DNA of 64,000 nucleotides, taken from assembly GCF_000472525.1 (NCBI RefSeq), contig NZ_AWZT01000029.1, positions 1 through 64,000 of the forward strand, given 5' to 3'. The stretch's first letter is position 1; the number at the start of each line of letters is the position of its first letter. This document shows, one piece after another, positions 17,598 through 26,105 of the stretch. The DNA comes from Paraburkholderia dilworthii (GTDB taxonomy: Bacteria > Pseudomonadota > Gammaproteobacteria > Burkholderiales > Burkholderiaceae). The translations under genes and the position numbers were made by a program. The notes beneath the pieces are model-generated. The model did not search any database and was not told the DNA's origin. It saw only the letters and a program-made list of their open reading frames with translations.

Positions 17598-17745
17598 GAT
17601 TGTCTCCTCCTTTGGAGGCGTGAGCAGTGCTCTCTTGGGAAACGCAGGGCAGTGCAATGCGCAGGCGCGCCGCAGCCGTCGGATGCGGCCGTCGTGCGCG
17701 TGTTGTTGCGGTGCGCGTCGCGAACCGGTGTCGCGCGATGGCGGC

Positions 17746-18840
17746 TTACGCGGCGTTGGCAGTGGGCGCCGCTGCCTGCTCGATGAACGCGCAGACGGCC
17801 GCGGTCACCTGCGCGGTGGTCGCCGTGCCGCCGAGGTCGCCCGTATGCAGCGACTTGTCGGCCGTCACGGCTTCTACTGCCTGCATCACGCGTTTTGCGG
17901 CATCCAGTTCGCCCAGATGCTCGAGCAGCATCACGACCGACCAGAACGTGCCGACCGGATTGGCGAGACCCTTGCCCATGATGTCGAACGCGGAGCCGTG
18001 GATCGGCTCGAACATCGACGGAAAGCGGCGCTCGGGGTCGATGTTGCCGGTCGGCGCAATGCCCAGGCTGCCGGCGAGCGCGGCGGCGAGATCGCTGAGA
18101 ATGTCCGCGTGCAGATTGGTGGCGACGATCGTATCGAGGCTCGCGGGACGGTTGATCATGCGGGCGGTCGATGCATCTACCAGTTCCTTGTCCCATGTGA
18201 CGTCGGGAAATTCCTTGGAGACCTGTAGTGCGATCTCGTCCCACATCACCATTGCGTGACGTTGCGCGTTGCTTTTCGTAATCACGGTCAGCAGTTTGCG
18301 CGGACGGGACTGCGCGAGGCGGAACGCGAAACGCATGATGCGCTCGACGCCGGCACGCGTCATGATCGACACATCTGTCGCGGCTTCGATCGGATGACCC
18401 TGATGAACCCGGCCGCCCACGCCGGAATATTCGCCTTCCGAGTTCTCGCGAACGATTACCCAGTTCAGGTCTTCGGGCTTGCAGCGTTTCAACGGTGCGT
18501 CGATGCCGGGCAGGATGCGAGTCGGGCGCACGTTCGCGTACTGGTCGAAGCCCTGGCAGATCTTCAGGCGAAGACCCCACAGCGTGATGTGATCGGGAAT
18601 GTCGGGGTCGCCTGCCGAGCCGAACAGGATCGCGTCCTTGTCGCGGATCGCGTCGAGCCCGTCCGCCGGCATCATCACGCCGTGCTTGCGGTGATAGTCG
18701 CCGCCCCAGTCAAAGTTCTCGAATTCGAATGCGAACGACTTCGTGGTCCTGGCTAGCGTTTCGAGGACTTGCGCGCCCGCCGGCACGACTTCCTTGCCGA
18801 TGCCGTCGCCGGGAATGGTTGCGATGCGATAGGTGTGCAT
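17746..18840 (-). CDS. ttuC: tartrate/D-malate dehydrogenase
   Basis: A 364-residue NAD-dependent beta-decarboxylating dehydrogenase of the isocitrate/isopropylmalate family. It has the start motif IATIPGDGIGKEV, substrate-binding Arg residues in LRLKICQGFDQYANVRP, the VIVRENSEGEYSG motif, catalytic Lys in VITKSNAQRH and the NAD-binding EPIHGSAFDI. The YANVRP and NSEGEYSG context is that of tartrate/D-malate dehydrogenases rather than LeuB. With the downstream MFS transporter and the divergent LysR gene it forms a tartrate or malate utilisation unit. Exact substrate (tartrate, D-malate or both) is not decided by sequence. Confidence 0.88.
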   Translation of the reverse strand: MHTYRIATIPGDGIGKEVVPAGAQVLETLARTTKSFAFEFENFDWGGDYHRKHGVMMPADGLDAIRDKDAILFGSAGDPDIPDHITLWGLRLKICQGFDQYANVRPTRILPGIDAPLKRCKPEDLNWVIVRENSEGEYSGVGGRVHQGHPIEAATDVSIMTRAGVERIMRFAFRLAQSRPRKLLTVITKSNAQRHAMVMWDEIALQVSKEFPDVTWDKELVDASTARMINRPASLDTIVATNLHADILSDLAAALAGSLGIAPTGNIDPERRFPSMFEPIHGSAFDIMGKGLANPVGTFWSVVMLLEHLGELDAAKRVMQAVEAVTADKSLHTGDLGGTATTAQVTAAVCAFIEQAAAPTANAA

Positions 18841-18933
18841 GTCTGCGGTCCTTCAGATGTTGTAGATGTGAGTGACTCTATCGATATCTGGGTGCAAAAA
18901 CCGGTGCTAGACTCAAAGCATCTTTAACTTTCA

Positions 18934-18945
18934 TTCACAAGTGAA
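18934..18945. promoter_or_regulatory. candidate LysR operator
   Basis: Palindrome TTCAC-AA-GTGAA in the 109-base region between the divergent ttuC-like gene and LysR gene. Position and symmetry suit autoregulation by the LysR protein. Confidence 0.35.
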
Positions 18946-18949
18946 ACCG

Positions 18950-19870
18950 ATGCGCGATACCGTTCAACCGGCCGATCTGAGCTTTTTTTCGACGCTCGCC
19001 GCGTCGGGCAGCCTGAGCGCGGCGGCGCGCGAGCTCGGGCTGACCGCGGCGGCCGTGAGCAAGCGGCTCACGCAGATGGAGAGCCGCGCCGGTGTGGCTC
19101 TCGTCAATCGCACCACGCGCCGAATGATGCTCACGCCCGAAGGCGAGTTGTATCTGGAGCGTGCGCGCAGGATTCTCGATGAAATAGACGAGCTCGCAGA
19201 GTTGCTCGGTTCGGCGAAAAAGAGTCCGAAGGGACTGCTGCGCGTGAATGCGACGCTTGGCTTCGGGCGCAGCCATGTGGCGCCAGCCATCTCGCGCTTT
19301 GTCGCGAAGTATCCGCAGGTGTCGGTTCAGCTACAGCTGTCGGTCACGCCGCCGCCGCTCACTGACGATACGTTCGACGTCTGTATCCGCTTCGGCGAGC
19401 CGCCCGATACGCGGGTGGTCGCGCGGCGCCTCGCGGGCAACCGGCGCGTGCTGTGCGCGGCGCCTTCGTACATCGCATCGCACGGCATGCCGATGACGCC
19501 GCACGATCTCACGCGGCATAACTGTATCGGCATCCGTCAGGGCGATGAAGCGTATGGCGTGTGGCGGCTGACTTCGGGCAAGGGCGCGTCGCGCAAGACC
19601 GAAGCGGTGCGGATCAAGGGCACGCTGACCACGAACGATGGCGAGATCGCGGTGAAGTGGGCGCTCGAGGGGCACGGCGTTCTGATGCGGGCGGAGTGGG
19701 ACATCAAACAGTATCTGGCCGATGGCTCGCTTGTTGTCGTGCTGCCCGATCACGAGACGCCGAACGCGGATATTTTCGCGGTGTACTCGCAACGGCATCA
19801 GATGTCGAACCGTATTCGGGCGTTTGTGGATTTCATCGCGCGGGAGTTAGGGCAGGGGGCGGTGGGGTGA
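18950..19870 (+). CDS. LysR family transcriptional regulator
   Basis: A 306-residue LysR protein with winged helix-turn-helix (LAASGSLSAAARELGLTAA, VSKRLTQMESR, VNRTTRRMMLTPEG) and a substrate-binding domain (TFDVCIRFGEPPDTRVVARR), a CrgA-type subgroup often controlling a neighbouring gene. It is divergent from the tartrate dehydrogenase gene, so it likely regulates the ttuC-MFS unit. A GTG nine bases upstream (18941) is an alternative start; the ATG is preferred because a palindrome covers the GTG. Confidence 0.9.
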   Translation: MRDTVQPADLSFFSTLAASGSLSAAARELGLTAAAVSKRLTQMESRAGVALVNRTTRRMMLTPEGELYLERARRILDEIDELAELLGSAKKSPKGLLRVNATLGFGRSHVAPAISRFVAKYPQVSVQLQLSVTPPPLTDDTFDVCIRFGEPPDTRVVARRLAGNRRVLCAAPSYIASHGMPMTPHDLTRHNCIGIRQGDEAYGVWRLTSGKGASRKTEAVRIKGTLTTNDGEIAVKWALEGHGVLMRAEWDIKQYLADGSLVVVLPDHETPNADIFAVYSQRHQMSNRIRAFVDFIARELGQGAVG

Positions 19871-19942
19871 AGAGGCATAAGCCGTAGCGATGCAATGCTC
19901 TGTGCCGGGCGGCGGCACAACGTCGGTGTGCGGCTGACCGTA

Positions 19943-21340
19943 CTACCGTTCGGCGCGTAGCTGAAGATCGAATGCATCTATGGAGCCGGACCGCGTCGAC
20001 GCGCGCCACCATACTGCGCCGGCAAGCAGCGACAGCACCGCAGAGAACAGCAGCCCGGCGTGCATGCCGTCGCCGATCGCAGCGTGCCTCGCGATGAATG
20101 CCCCTGACGAAGCGACGCCAAGAGCCGCGCCCGTTTGGCGCGCCGCATTGAGCACGCCCGCCGCGATGCCCGCCTGATTGCGTTCGACGGACGCCATCAT
20201 CGCCGCTGTGGTCACGGGTGTGATGAGGCTTGCAGCAAAACCGATGGCGGGCAGCGGTAGCGCAAGAAGCGCGTACGGCGCCGCCGGGCCGAGCGCCATC
20301 AGACCGAGATAGCCGCTCGCAGAAAGCAGACATGCGCTGACTACTAGCCATTTTGTGCCGATCCTGCCGGCTGCCCGCTTCGATAAAAAGCTGCCGACAG
20401 GGACGACAATCGTTAGCGGCAGGAAGGCGATGCCGGCCACCAGCGGCGTGTAGCCGAGCTGCCGCTGCAATAGCAGGCTCAGACTGAAGATCAAACCGTA
20501 GAAGGTGAACGCGGACACCATCGAGACGCATGCCGCGCCTGAGAAGACTGCGTTACTGAACAGATCGAGCGGCATCATCGGCTGCGCGTGGCGCGCTTCG
20601 ATTGCAATGAACAGCGCAGCTACAACAAGCGCCGCTCCAAGGCATCCGATGATCGCAGCGGAAGTCCATCCGTAGTGCGGCGCATCGATGACGGCTATAT
20701 TCAGCAGCGCAAGTGCTGCAATGCCGGCGAACTGCCCCGCGATGTCGAAACGGCGGCAGTTCGCGAGCTCCGCGCCAGCCGTATCGGCCCGCACCCGAAG
20801 ACAGAGTGCAATCCCGATGATGCAGACCGGGACGTTGACCAGAAAGATGCTGCGCCAGCCGATCAGCGCAATCAGCATGCCGCCGACTAAAGGCCCGCAC
20901 GCCATCGCCGCGCCGCCGAGTCCGGCCCAGATGCCGAACGCCGCTGCGCGCCGACGCGGATCGGGGCATGCGTTGTTGATGAGCGCCATCGAGGCGGGAA
21001 CCAGCAGCGCGGCCCCGAGACCCTGAAAAGCGCGCCCGCCGACGAGCACCGCCAGGTTCGGGGCTGCGCCGCACAGTGCCGACGCCACCGTAAATACGGT
21101 TAATCCCGCAATGTAGACGTTGCGCGCACCGAGCCGGTCGCCGAACGTGCCGCCAGCCAACAGAAGGCTTGCGAATGTGAGCGTATATGCTGTCACGACC
21201 CACTGCAATCCGGCGACGCCGCCCGCAAGACTTGCCGCAATCCGTTCGAGTGCAACGTTGACGATCGACGTGTCGAGAATCACGATGACGTAGCTGATGC
21301 TCGTTGCCAATAGCACCCGCCGGTGCATGTCGTTGTCCAT
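19943..21340 (-). CDS. MFS drug efflux transporter, DHA2 family
   Basis: A 465-residue transporter with fourteen predicted helices. It shows the DHA2 motif ILDTSIVNVAL in helix 1, motif A GDRLGARNVYIAG, and motif C (GPLVGGMLIALIGWRSIF) in helix 5, which marks proton-coupled drug antiporters. It is divergent from an ArsR-like regulator with a perfect 16-base palindrome between them, so it is probably induced by a toxic compound. The substrate cannot be inferred. Confidence 0.9.
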   Translation of the reverse strand: MDNDMHRRVLLATSISYVIVILDTSIVNVALERIAASLAGGVAGLQWVVTAYTLTFASLLLAGGTFGDRLGARNVYIAGLTVFTVASALCGAAPNLAVLVGGRAFQGLGAALLVPASMALINNACPDPRRRAAAFGIWAGLGGAAMACGPLVGGMLIALIGWRSIFLVNVPVCIIGIALCLRVRADTAGAELANCRRFDIAGQFAGIAALALLNIAVIDAPHYGWTSAAIIGCLGAALVVAALFIAIEARHAQPMMPLDLFSNAVFSGAACVSMVSAFTFYGLIFSLSLLLQRQLGYTPLVAGIAFLPLTIVVPVGSFLSKRAAGRIGTKWLVVSACLLSASGYLGLMALGPAAPYALLALPLPAIGFAASLITPVTTAAMMASVERNQAGIAAGVLNAARQTGAALGVASSGAFIARHAAIGDGMHAGLLFSAVLSLLAGAVWWRASTRSGSIDAFDLQLRAER

Positions 21341-21399
21341 ACCCGTGATAATCCTTTCGTCTGGTTGCGACAGTATCTGGCAGCCGCAGTGTTCGATGC

Positions 21400-21415
21400 T
21401 TCGATGCGCATCGAA
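21400..21415. promoter_or_regulatory. candidate ArsR-family operator
   Basis: A perfect 16-base palindrome, TTCGATGCGCATCGAA, in the 127-base region shared by the divergent efflux and regulator genes, with an extra half site TTCGATGC at 21392-21399. This symmetry is typical of an ArsR-family dimer site. Confidence 0.55.
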
Positions 21416-21467
21416 ACGTGCGGACGTCGAATTGCTCTAAGCTCCAACGAAGTCTTGGGGAATCGCT

Positions 21468-22205
21468 ATGAACGTCCAGCCTAACCTGTCGGCAACCGCA
21501 TTCCTGATCGCGGATGCCGCCCGCGCCGCGATCCTGATGGTGTTGGCCGATGGACGCGCACTGCCTGCGGGCGAACTGGCCTATGCAGCCGGCGTCACGC
21601 CGCAGACGGCCAGCAGTCATCTGACGAAATTGCTGGACGGCGGGCTGCTCGCGGTCGAACAACAGGGACGTCACCGCTATTACAGACTCGCCGATCCTCA
21701 GGTCGCGCAGGCGCTCGAATGCCTCGCGTCGATCGGGAAACGAGAGATGATTCGCCGCAAGCCATTGAGCCGCGACGCCCGCGAGTTGCGGTTTGCCCGT
21801 TGTTGCTACGATCATCTGGCCGGTAAGGCGGGCGTGCTTATCACCCAAGCGTTGATCGAGAAGGGCTTTCTCGCCGATGGCCCCGATAAGCGTCTGGACG
21901 TCACGCCGCGCGGCGCTGCGTGGTTCGGCGCGCTGGGGCTCGATTTGAGTGCGACGAAAGGCGGACGCCACGGAATTGCACGTCGATGCCTCGACTGGAC
22001 AGAGCGGCAGCATCACCTCGCCGGGCCGCTAGGCGTTGCGTTGCTTGAACTGTTATGCAAAAAGGGCTGGGCGACGCGAAGCAAAGCGTCGCGGGCAGTG
22101 CAGATCACACCCGAGGGGTGGAAAGGATTGCGGCAGCAGTTGGGAATCACGCCGGAGGACGTCGAACAAGTAGGTGAAGAGAACGCCGCAGCGGTTGGCG
22201 TGTGA
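21468..22205 (+). CDS. ArsR-like winged helix transcriptional regulator
   Basis: A 245-residue protein with an N-terminal ArsR-type winged helix (residues 10-90: AARAAILMVLADGRALPAGE, AGVTPQTASSHLTKLLDGGL, VEQQGRHRYYRLA). The following 150 residues are not a known metal-binding tail but include repeated Cys and His (RFARCCYDHLAGKAG) and a second winged-like segment near the C-terminus. This two-part layout is common in single-domain repressors of neighbouring efflux pumps. ATG 53 bases after the palindrome; it likely represses the divergent DHA2 pump and itself. Confidence 0.85.
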   Translation: MNVQPNLSATAFLIADAARAAILMVLADGRALPAGELAYAAGVTPQTASSHLTKLLDGGLLAVEQQGRHRYYRLADPQVAQALECLASIGKREMIRRKPLSRDARELRFARCCYDHLAGKAGVLITQALIEKGFLADGPDKRLDVTPRGAAWFGALGLDLSATKGGRHGIARRCLDWTERQHHLAGPLGVALLELLCKKGWATRSKASRAVQITPEGWKGLRQQLGITPEDVEQVGEENAAAVGV

Positions 22206-22258
22206 TACTACTAACGGCAGCCATTCTCACCGACCGTTTCAGCGCAAGGGCATCCGCC

Positions 22259-22873
22259 ATGACATACACGGTTAAAAGCATAGAGGACCTCGAGCAGATT
22301 TACGGAGAGGCGCACGAGCGCGCGCTGTGGAAAGAAATAGATTTCCTGAACAGCGACTATCAGGCGTTGGTGCGCGCTTCGCCGTTCGCCGTTTTATCGA
22401 CCGTGAGCGAGAGCGGGACAGATGGTTCGCCGAAGGGAGACGCGCCCGGCTTCGTGCAGATACTCGACGAACGCACGTTGGCCTTGCCCGACCGGCCCGG
22501 CAACAATCGCATCGACAGTCTGAAAAATATCATTGCTGACCCGCGCGTGTCGTTGCTGTTTCTCGTGCCCGGCGTCGGCGAAACTTTGCGCGTCAACGGG
22601 CGTGCTGAAATATCAGTCGATCCGCAATTGCTGAAGCGCTTTGAGGTCCGCGAAAAACTGCCGCGCACGGTGCTCGTCGTGCATGTCGAGGCCGCATATT
22701 TCCATTGCTCGAAGGCATTGGTGCGCTCGGGCTTGTGGGACCCGGCGAGGCATGTCGACCGTGCAAGCTTGCCGAGTGCGGGAGATATGCATAAGCGCTT
22801 GAGCGGCGGCACGTTCGACGCTCAGCAATACGACGAAGAATTGCCGCAAAGAACGCTGGCGGGGCTTTACTGA
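22259..22873 (+). CDS. FMN-binding PPOX-family protein (MSMEG_1061 type)
   Basis: A 204-residue split-barrel flavoprotein of the pyridoxamine 5'-phosphate oxidase superfamily. Visible motifs are FAVLSTVSESGTDGSPKGDA, PDRPGNNRIDSLKNI and the C-terminal FHCSKALVRSGLWDPARHVD segment characteristic of this subgroup. Substrate unknown; relatives are cofactor-dependent reductases. The frame opens with a GTG overlapping the previous stop, but the ATG at 22259 has AAGGG nine bases upstream and fits the family start. It probably belongs to the regulator's transcript and may modify the compound exported by the divergent pump. Confidence 0.82.
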   Translation: MTYTVKSIEDLEQIYGEAHERALWKEIDFLNSDYQALVRASPFAVLSTVSESGTDGSPKGDAPGFVQILDERTLALPDRPGNNRIDSLKNIIADPRVSLLFLVPGVGETLRVNGRAEISVDPQLLKRFEVREKLPRTVLVVHVEAAYFHCSKALVRSGLWDPARHVDRASLPSAGDMHKRLSGGTFDAQQYDEELPQRTLAGLY

Positions 22874-23007
22874 TCCGATAGCTGTCCGGCATCGAGCGCC
22901 TCGCGACATGATGACCGGAGGCCCGATAACTCACCCGCGCTTAAGCAAGCGTTAACCTCTGGCGTTTAAATTGGCGTGTCTACTCAGCTACACAAAAGGA
23001 GTGAGCG

Positions 23008-23796
23008 ATGAAAGACAGCGCCAGGAACTTCGCTGAAGACGCCGTCAGCAAAGTACCGCAAGTGACGTTGGGCTTCTGGGTAATCAAGGTCGCGGCCACC
23101 ACACTGGGCGAAACCGGCGGAGACTGGGTGTCGATGTCGCTGAATCTGGGTTACCTGATTGGGTCGGCGATCTTCCTCGTATTCTTCATCGCGCTCGTTT
23201 CCGCGCAGATCAAGGCGCGCGATTTCCGCCCGTTCCTTTATTGGGCGACCATCATCGCAACCACGACGCTTGGTACAACGATGGCCGACTTCGCGGATAG
23301 ATCGCTCGGCATCGGCTATCCAGGAGGTGTCGCGGTAGTTGTCGCGTTGCTGGCGGCGAGCCTCGCGGTCTGGTATCGCTCGCAAGGCACGGTCTCGGTC
23401 GAAAGTATCGTCACGGCCAAAGCGGAATGGTTTTACTGGGTCACGATACTGTTCTCGCAAACCCTCGGCACGGCACTCGGAGACTGGGTCGCGGGCGAGG
23501 ACCGCGGTGGTCTCGGTGCGGGCTACGAATATGGAGCGATGATTTTCGGCGCCGGCTTGCTCCTGGTAGCCGTCCTGTATTTCCGGTCGCGCGTGTCGCG
23601 CACGGCGCTTTTCTGGGCAGCGTTCATTCTGACACGTCCGCTCGGCGCGACGCTTGGCGATCTGCTCGATAAGCCCGTTGCCGAGGGCGGGCTGCACATC
23701 AGCCGCTTGTATGCGTCGGCGATTCTGCTGGTGTTTATCGTCGCCTGTATCTTGCTTTTGCCGCAACGCTCCGCGAGACGCGAGCCGGCTGTATAG
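23008..23796 (+). CDS. COG4705-type membrane-anchored protein
   Basis: A 262-residue integral membrane protein with about eight hydrophobic helices. It carries four imperfect repeats of the pattern TTLGxTxGD/DW (ATTLGETGGDWV, TTTLGTTMADF, SQTLGTALGDWV, TRPLGATLGDLL), diagnostic of the uncharacterised COG4705 family. Function is unknown; metal-associated roles have been suggested for relatives but nothing here proves it. ATG preceded by AAAAGGAG. A terminator follows at 23821. Confidence 0.88.
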   Translation: MKDSARNFAEDAVSKVPQVTLGFWVIKVAATTLGETGGDWVSMSLNLGYLIGSAIFLVFFIALVSAQIKARDFRPFLYWATIIATTTLGTTMADFADRSLGIGYPGGVAVVVALLAASLAVWYRSQGTVSVESIVTAKAEWFYWVTILFSQTLGTALGDWVAGEDRGGLGAGYEYGAMIFGAGLLLVAVLYFRSRVSRTALFWAAFILTRPLGATLGDLLDKPVAEGGLHISRLYASAILLVFIVACILLLPQRSARREPAV

Positions 23797-23820
23797 CAAT
23801 GCGTCGGACGCGACGCAAAC

Positions 23821-23852
23821 TGAAACGCCCCTACAGAAGCAGGGGCGTTTCA
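23821..23852. terminator. bidirectional terminator
   Basis: A perfect 12-base-pair stem, TGAAACGCCCCT and AGGGGCGTTTCA, with an eight-base loop, located between the convergent genes ending at 23796 and 23901; T runs flank the stem in both directions. Confidence 0.8.
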
Positions 23853-23900
23853 ATATTCGGCGGCGGCCGGCGCTAACTCTTGCGCCGGTACGAATCCGCT

Positions 23901-25064
23901 TTAGAACTTGTGACGCACGCCCACGCGGAACGCCAACTGATTGTCCGCTCCCGTGCCCGACGTGTTGAAGTAGCTCGTGCTCGAACCGATCTGCGCTTGC
24001 AGATCTTGCGTGCCGTTGCGACCCGCTGCGATCTGATAGATGCCGAGCGCGTACACGTCGGTACGCTTGCTCAACGCATAGTCGACGCTCAGATCGACCT
24101 GGTTCCAGTGGCCGCGATTCGCGTTGCCCAGATGCATGTACGTATAGCCCGCGCCTGCCGTCAGTGCCGGCGTGAACGCGTACTTGGCGCCCGCTTCGTA
24201 TGCGGCGAACGTGGTCGCAGCGCCCGTGAGCGTTTCGAGGCGCGTGTTCGTGTACAACGCCCACAACGTCGCTGCGGCGATCGTGTAACGGCCGCCCACG
24301 CCGAACGTGCGCAGATCGCGGATATTGCCGGTCGTCACGTTTGCAATGGTCGTCGAGAATGCCGGCGTTGCCTGGCTCGGGTAGTGGATATCCGTATATG
24401 CCGCGCCCACGCCGAACGGACCGTTCGCGTAGTTCAGGCCGAAGCTGTAAGCACGCGACGAACCGGCGACCGGTGCTGCGGTCGTGCCCGTTGCCGGCGC
24501 GCCGGCGAATGCGCCAGCCTGGTTCGAGAAGCCATACATCGCGCCGAAAGTCAGGCCCGAGAAATTCGCGCTGCTGAACTTGACTGCATTGTTGATACGG
24601 CTGGACGTCAACTGGTCGACGTCGTTGATGTGATAAGCGTAGTTGCCCGCGACCGTCTGACCACCGGTCGAATAGTTGCCGCCGAGGTAATCGGTGGAGA
24701 ACGAGTACTGGCGGCCGAACGTCAGCGAGCCGATGTTGTTCTTCGACAACCCGACATACGCCTGACGACCGAACATCGCGCCGCCCTGGCCGAGCGTGCC
24801 GTTACCGCTGTTAAAGCCATTTTCCAACACGAACAGCGCCTTCAGGCCGCCACCCAGATCTTCGGTGCCGCGCAGGCCCCAACGGCTGCCTTGAGCCACG
24901 CCGTCGTCGTATTTGAAGAGGTTGTCGTGACCGGTGGCGGTCTTCGAATTGTTCACGTAGCTGATACCGGCATCGATCACGCCATACAGCGAGACGCTGC
25001 TTTGTGCGTGGGCGGCGCTGGCGAAGACGGCGAGAGTAGCGGCGGTCAATAGTTGTTTGTTCAA
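23901..25064 (-). CDS. outer membrane porin, OmpC-like (Burkholderiales type)
   Basis: A 387-residue general porin of the Gram-negative porin 4 group. It has a signal peptide ending SAAHAQ, the canonical mature start SSVSLYGVIDAGISYV, the constriction-loop-proximal motif FGRQAYVGLS and LTFGRQYS, and a terminal Phe (RVGVRHKF) required for BAM assembly. Sixteen strands are expected. The start codon is TTG at 25064, with GGAG six bases upstream; no closer ATG gives a full signal peptide. Monocistronic. Confidence 0.93.
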   Translation of the reverse strand: MNKQLLTAATLAVFASAAHAQSSVSLYGVIDAGISYVNNSKTATGHDNLFKYDDGVAQGSRWGLRGTEDLGGGLKALFVLENGFNSGNGTLGQGGAMFGRQAYVGLSKNNIGSLTFGRQYSFSTDYLGGNYSTGGQTVAGNYAYHINDVDQLTSSRINNAVKFSSANFSGLTFGAMYGFSNQAGAFAGAPATGTTAAPVAGSSRAYSFGLNYANGPFGVGAAYTDIHYPSQATPAFSTTIANVTTGNIRDLRTFGVGGRYTIAAATLWALYTNTRLETLTGAATTFAAYEAGAKYAFTPALTAGAGYTYMHLGNANRGHWNQVDLSVDYALSKRTDVYALGIYQIAAGRNGTQDLQAQIGSSTSYFNTSGTGADNQLAFRVGVRHKF

Positions 25065-25395
25065 AACGTTCTCCGATTAAAAATTGAGCGATCGCAACGC
25101 CATGCTCTTTGGTAAGGTCGTGCGACGGGCTGAAATTTAAGGGAACGCTGAGTAAGGTATGTGACAAGGGCATTCATTTTGAAATTTGTCGCGCGCACGC
25201 GACAGTCAATGGCATTCATGCGCGAATGGCGCGGTGCATTAGCGACGCGACGCATTACCGATTACGAAGCGCATTGCGTGCATAGTTTTTTTCTTCCCCA
25301 CTCATATAAGCGTGTGAAAAACGATTGCTTTCAGGGCGCCGTCGCTGCATGCGACGATGCGCGCCCATCAATCAAACCGCTCATTGGGGAAACGC
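25065..25395. other. intergenic region between divergent porin and MetQ-like genes
   Basis: It should hold both promoters. An inverted repeat TGTCGCG-CGCA-CGCGACA is at 25187-25204, about 125 bases before the porin start. No gene or RNA is recognised. Confidence 0.5.
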
Positions 25396-26040
25396 ATGCA
25401 ACGCCGCACTATCATCGCAAATCTGCTCGCAGTGGCCAGTGTCGCCGCTCTTTCGCTCACGGCAACGTTTGCGCATGCGAACGGCAAGCAGCTCAAGGTC
25501 GGCACCATGAGCGGACCGGATGCGCAGATCTGGTCGGTCGTGACGAAACTGGCGGCGCGCGAGGGGCTCAACGTGAAGGTGATCGAATTCAACGACTACG
25601 TGCAGCCGAACGCGGCACTGGACGCGGGCGACCTCGACGCTAACGGTTTTCAGCATCAGCCGTTTCTGGATAGCCAGATCAGGCAGCGCGGCTACAAGAT
25701 CGTCAATGTCGGGTTGACTTATGTATCGCCAATGGGCCTTTATTCGAAGAAGCTCAAGTCGCTGAAGGACTTGCCGGAAGGGGCGAAGGTCGGCATACAG
25801 AATGATCCGTCCAATGGCAACCGCGCATTGCTCCTGCTACAGAAATACGGTGTCATCAAGCTGAAGCCGGGCGCCGGCACGAACGGCGTCAATGCGACGC
25901 CGCTCGATGTCGCGGAGAACCCGAAAAAGATCAGGCTTGTCGAACTCGATGCCGCGCAATTGCCGCGCGCGCTGGACGACCTCGACGCGGCGTCGATCAA
26001 TACCGACTATGCAGTGAAGGCGATTATTCCCGCATTTTAA
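25396..26040 (+). CDS. MetQ-like periplasmic methionine-binding protein, internally deleted
   Basis: A 214-residue binding protein of the NlpA/MetQ family with signal peptide (ending FAHANG) and motifs KVGTMSGPDAQIW, VIEFNDYVQPNAALDAGDLD, NGFQHQPFLDS, VGIQNDPSNGNRALLLLQK and INTDYA. Family members are usually about 260-275 residues and run roughly 50 residues past INTDYA before ending in a segment like VIPAF. Here INTDYAVKA is joined directly to IIPAF and the stop, as if an in-frame deletion had removed part of the second lobe. ATG at 25396 has GGGGA upstream. No metN or metI gene is in the window. Binding ability is doubtful. Confidence 0.82.
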   Translation: MQRRTIIANLLAVASVAALSLTATFAHANGKQLKVGTMSGPDAQIWSVVTKLAAREGLNVKVIEFNDYVQPNAALDAGDLDANGFQHQPFLDSQIRQRGYKIVNVGLTYVSPMGLYSKKLKSLKDLPEGAKVGIQNDPSNGNRALLLLQKYGVIKLKPGAGTNGVNATPLDVAENPKKIRLVELDAAQLPRALDDLDAASINTDYAVKAIIPAF

Positions 26041-26060
26041 AGCGCTCTTCAGGTCTTTCC

Positions 26061-26087
26061 AGGCGCCTTCATGGCGCCTTCTCTTTG
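26061..26087 (+). terminator. terminator of the MetQ-like gene
   Basis: Stem AGGCGCC (26061-26067) and GGCGCCT (26073-26079) with a five-base loop, followed by TTCTCTTT, 20 bases after the stop at 26040. Confidence 0.65.
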
Positions 26088-26105
26088 GCCCTCGTGTGCG
26101 GCAAA

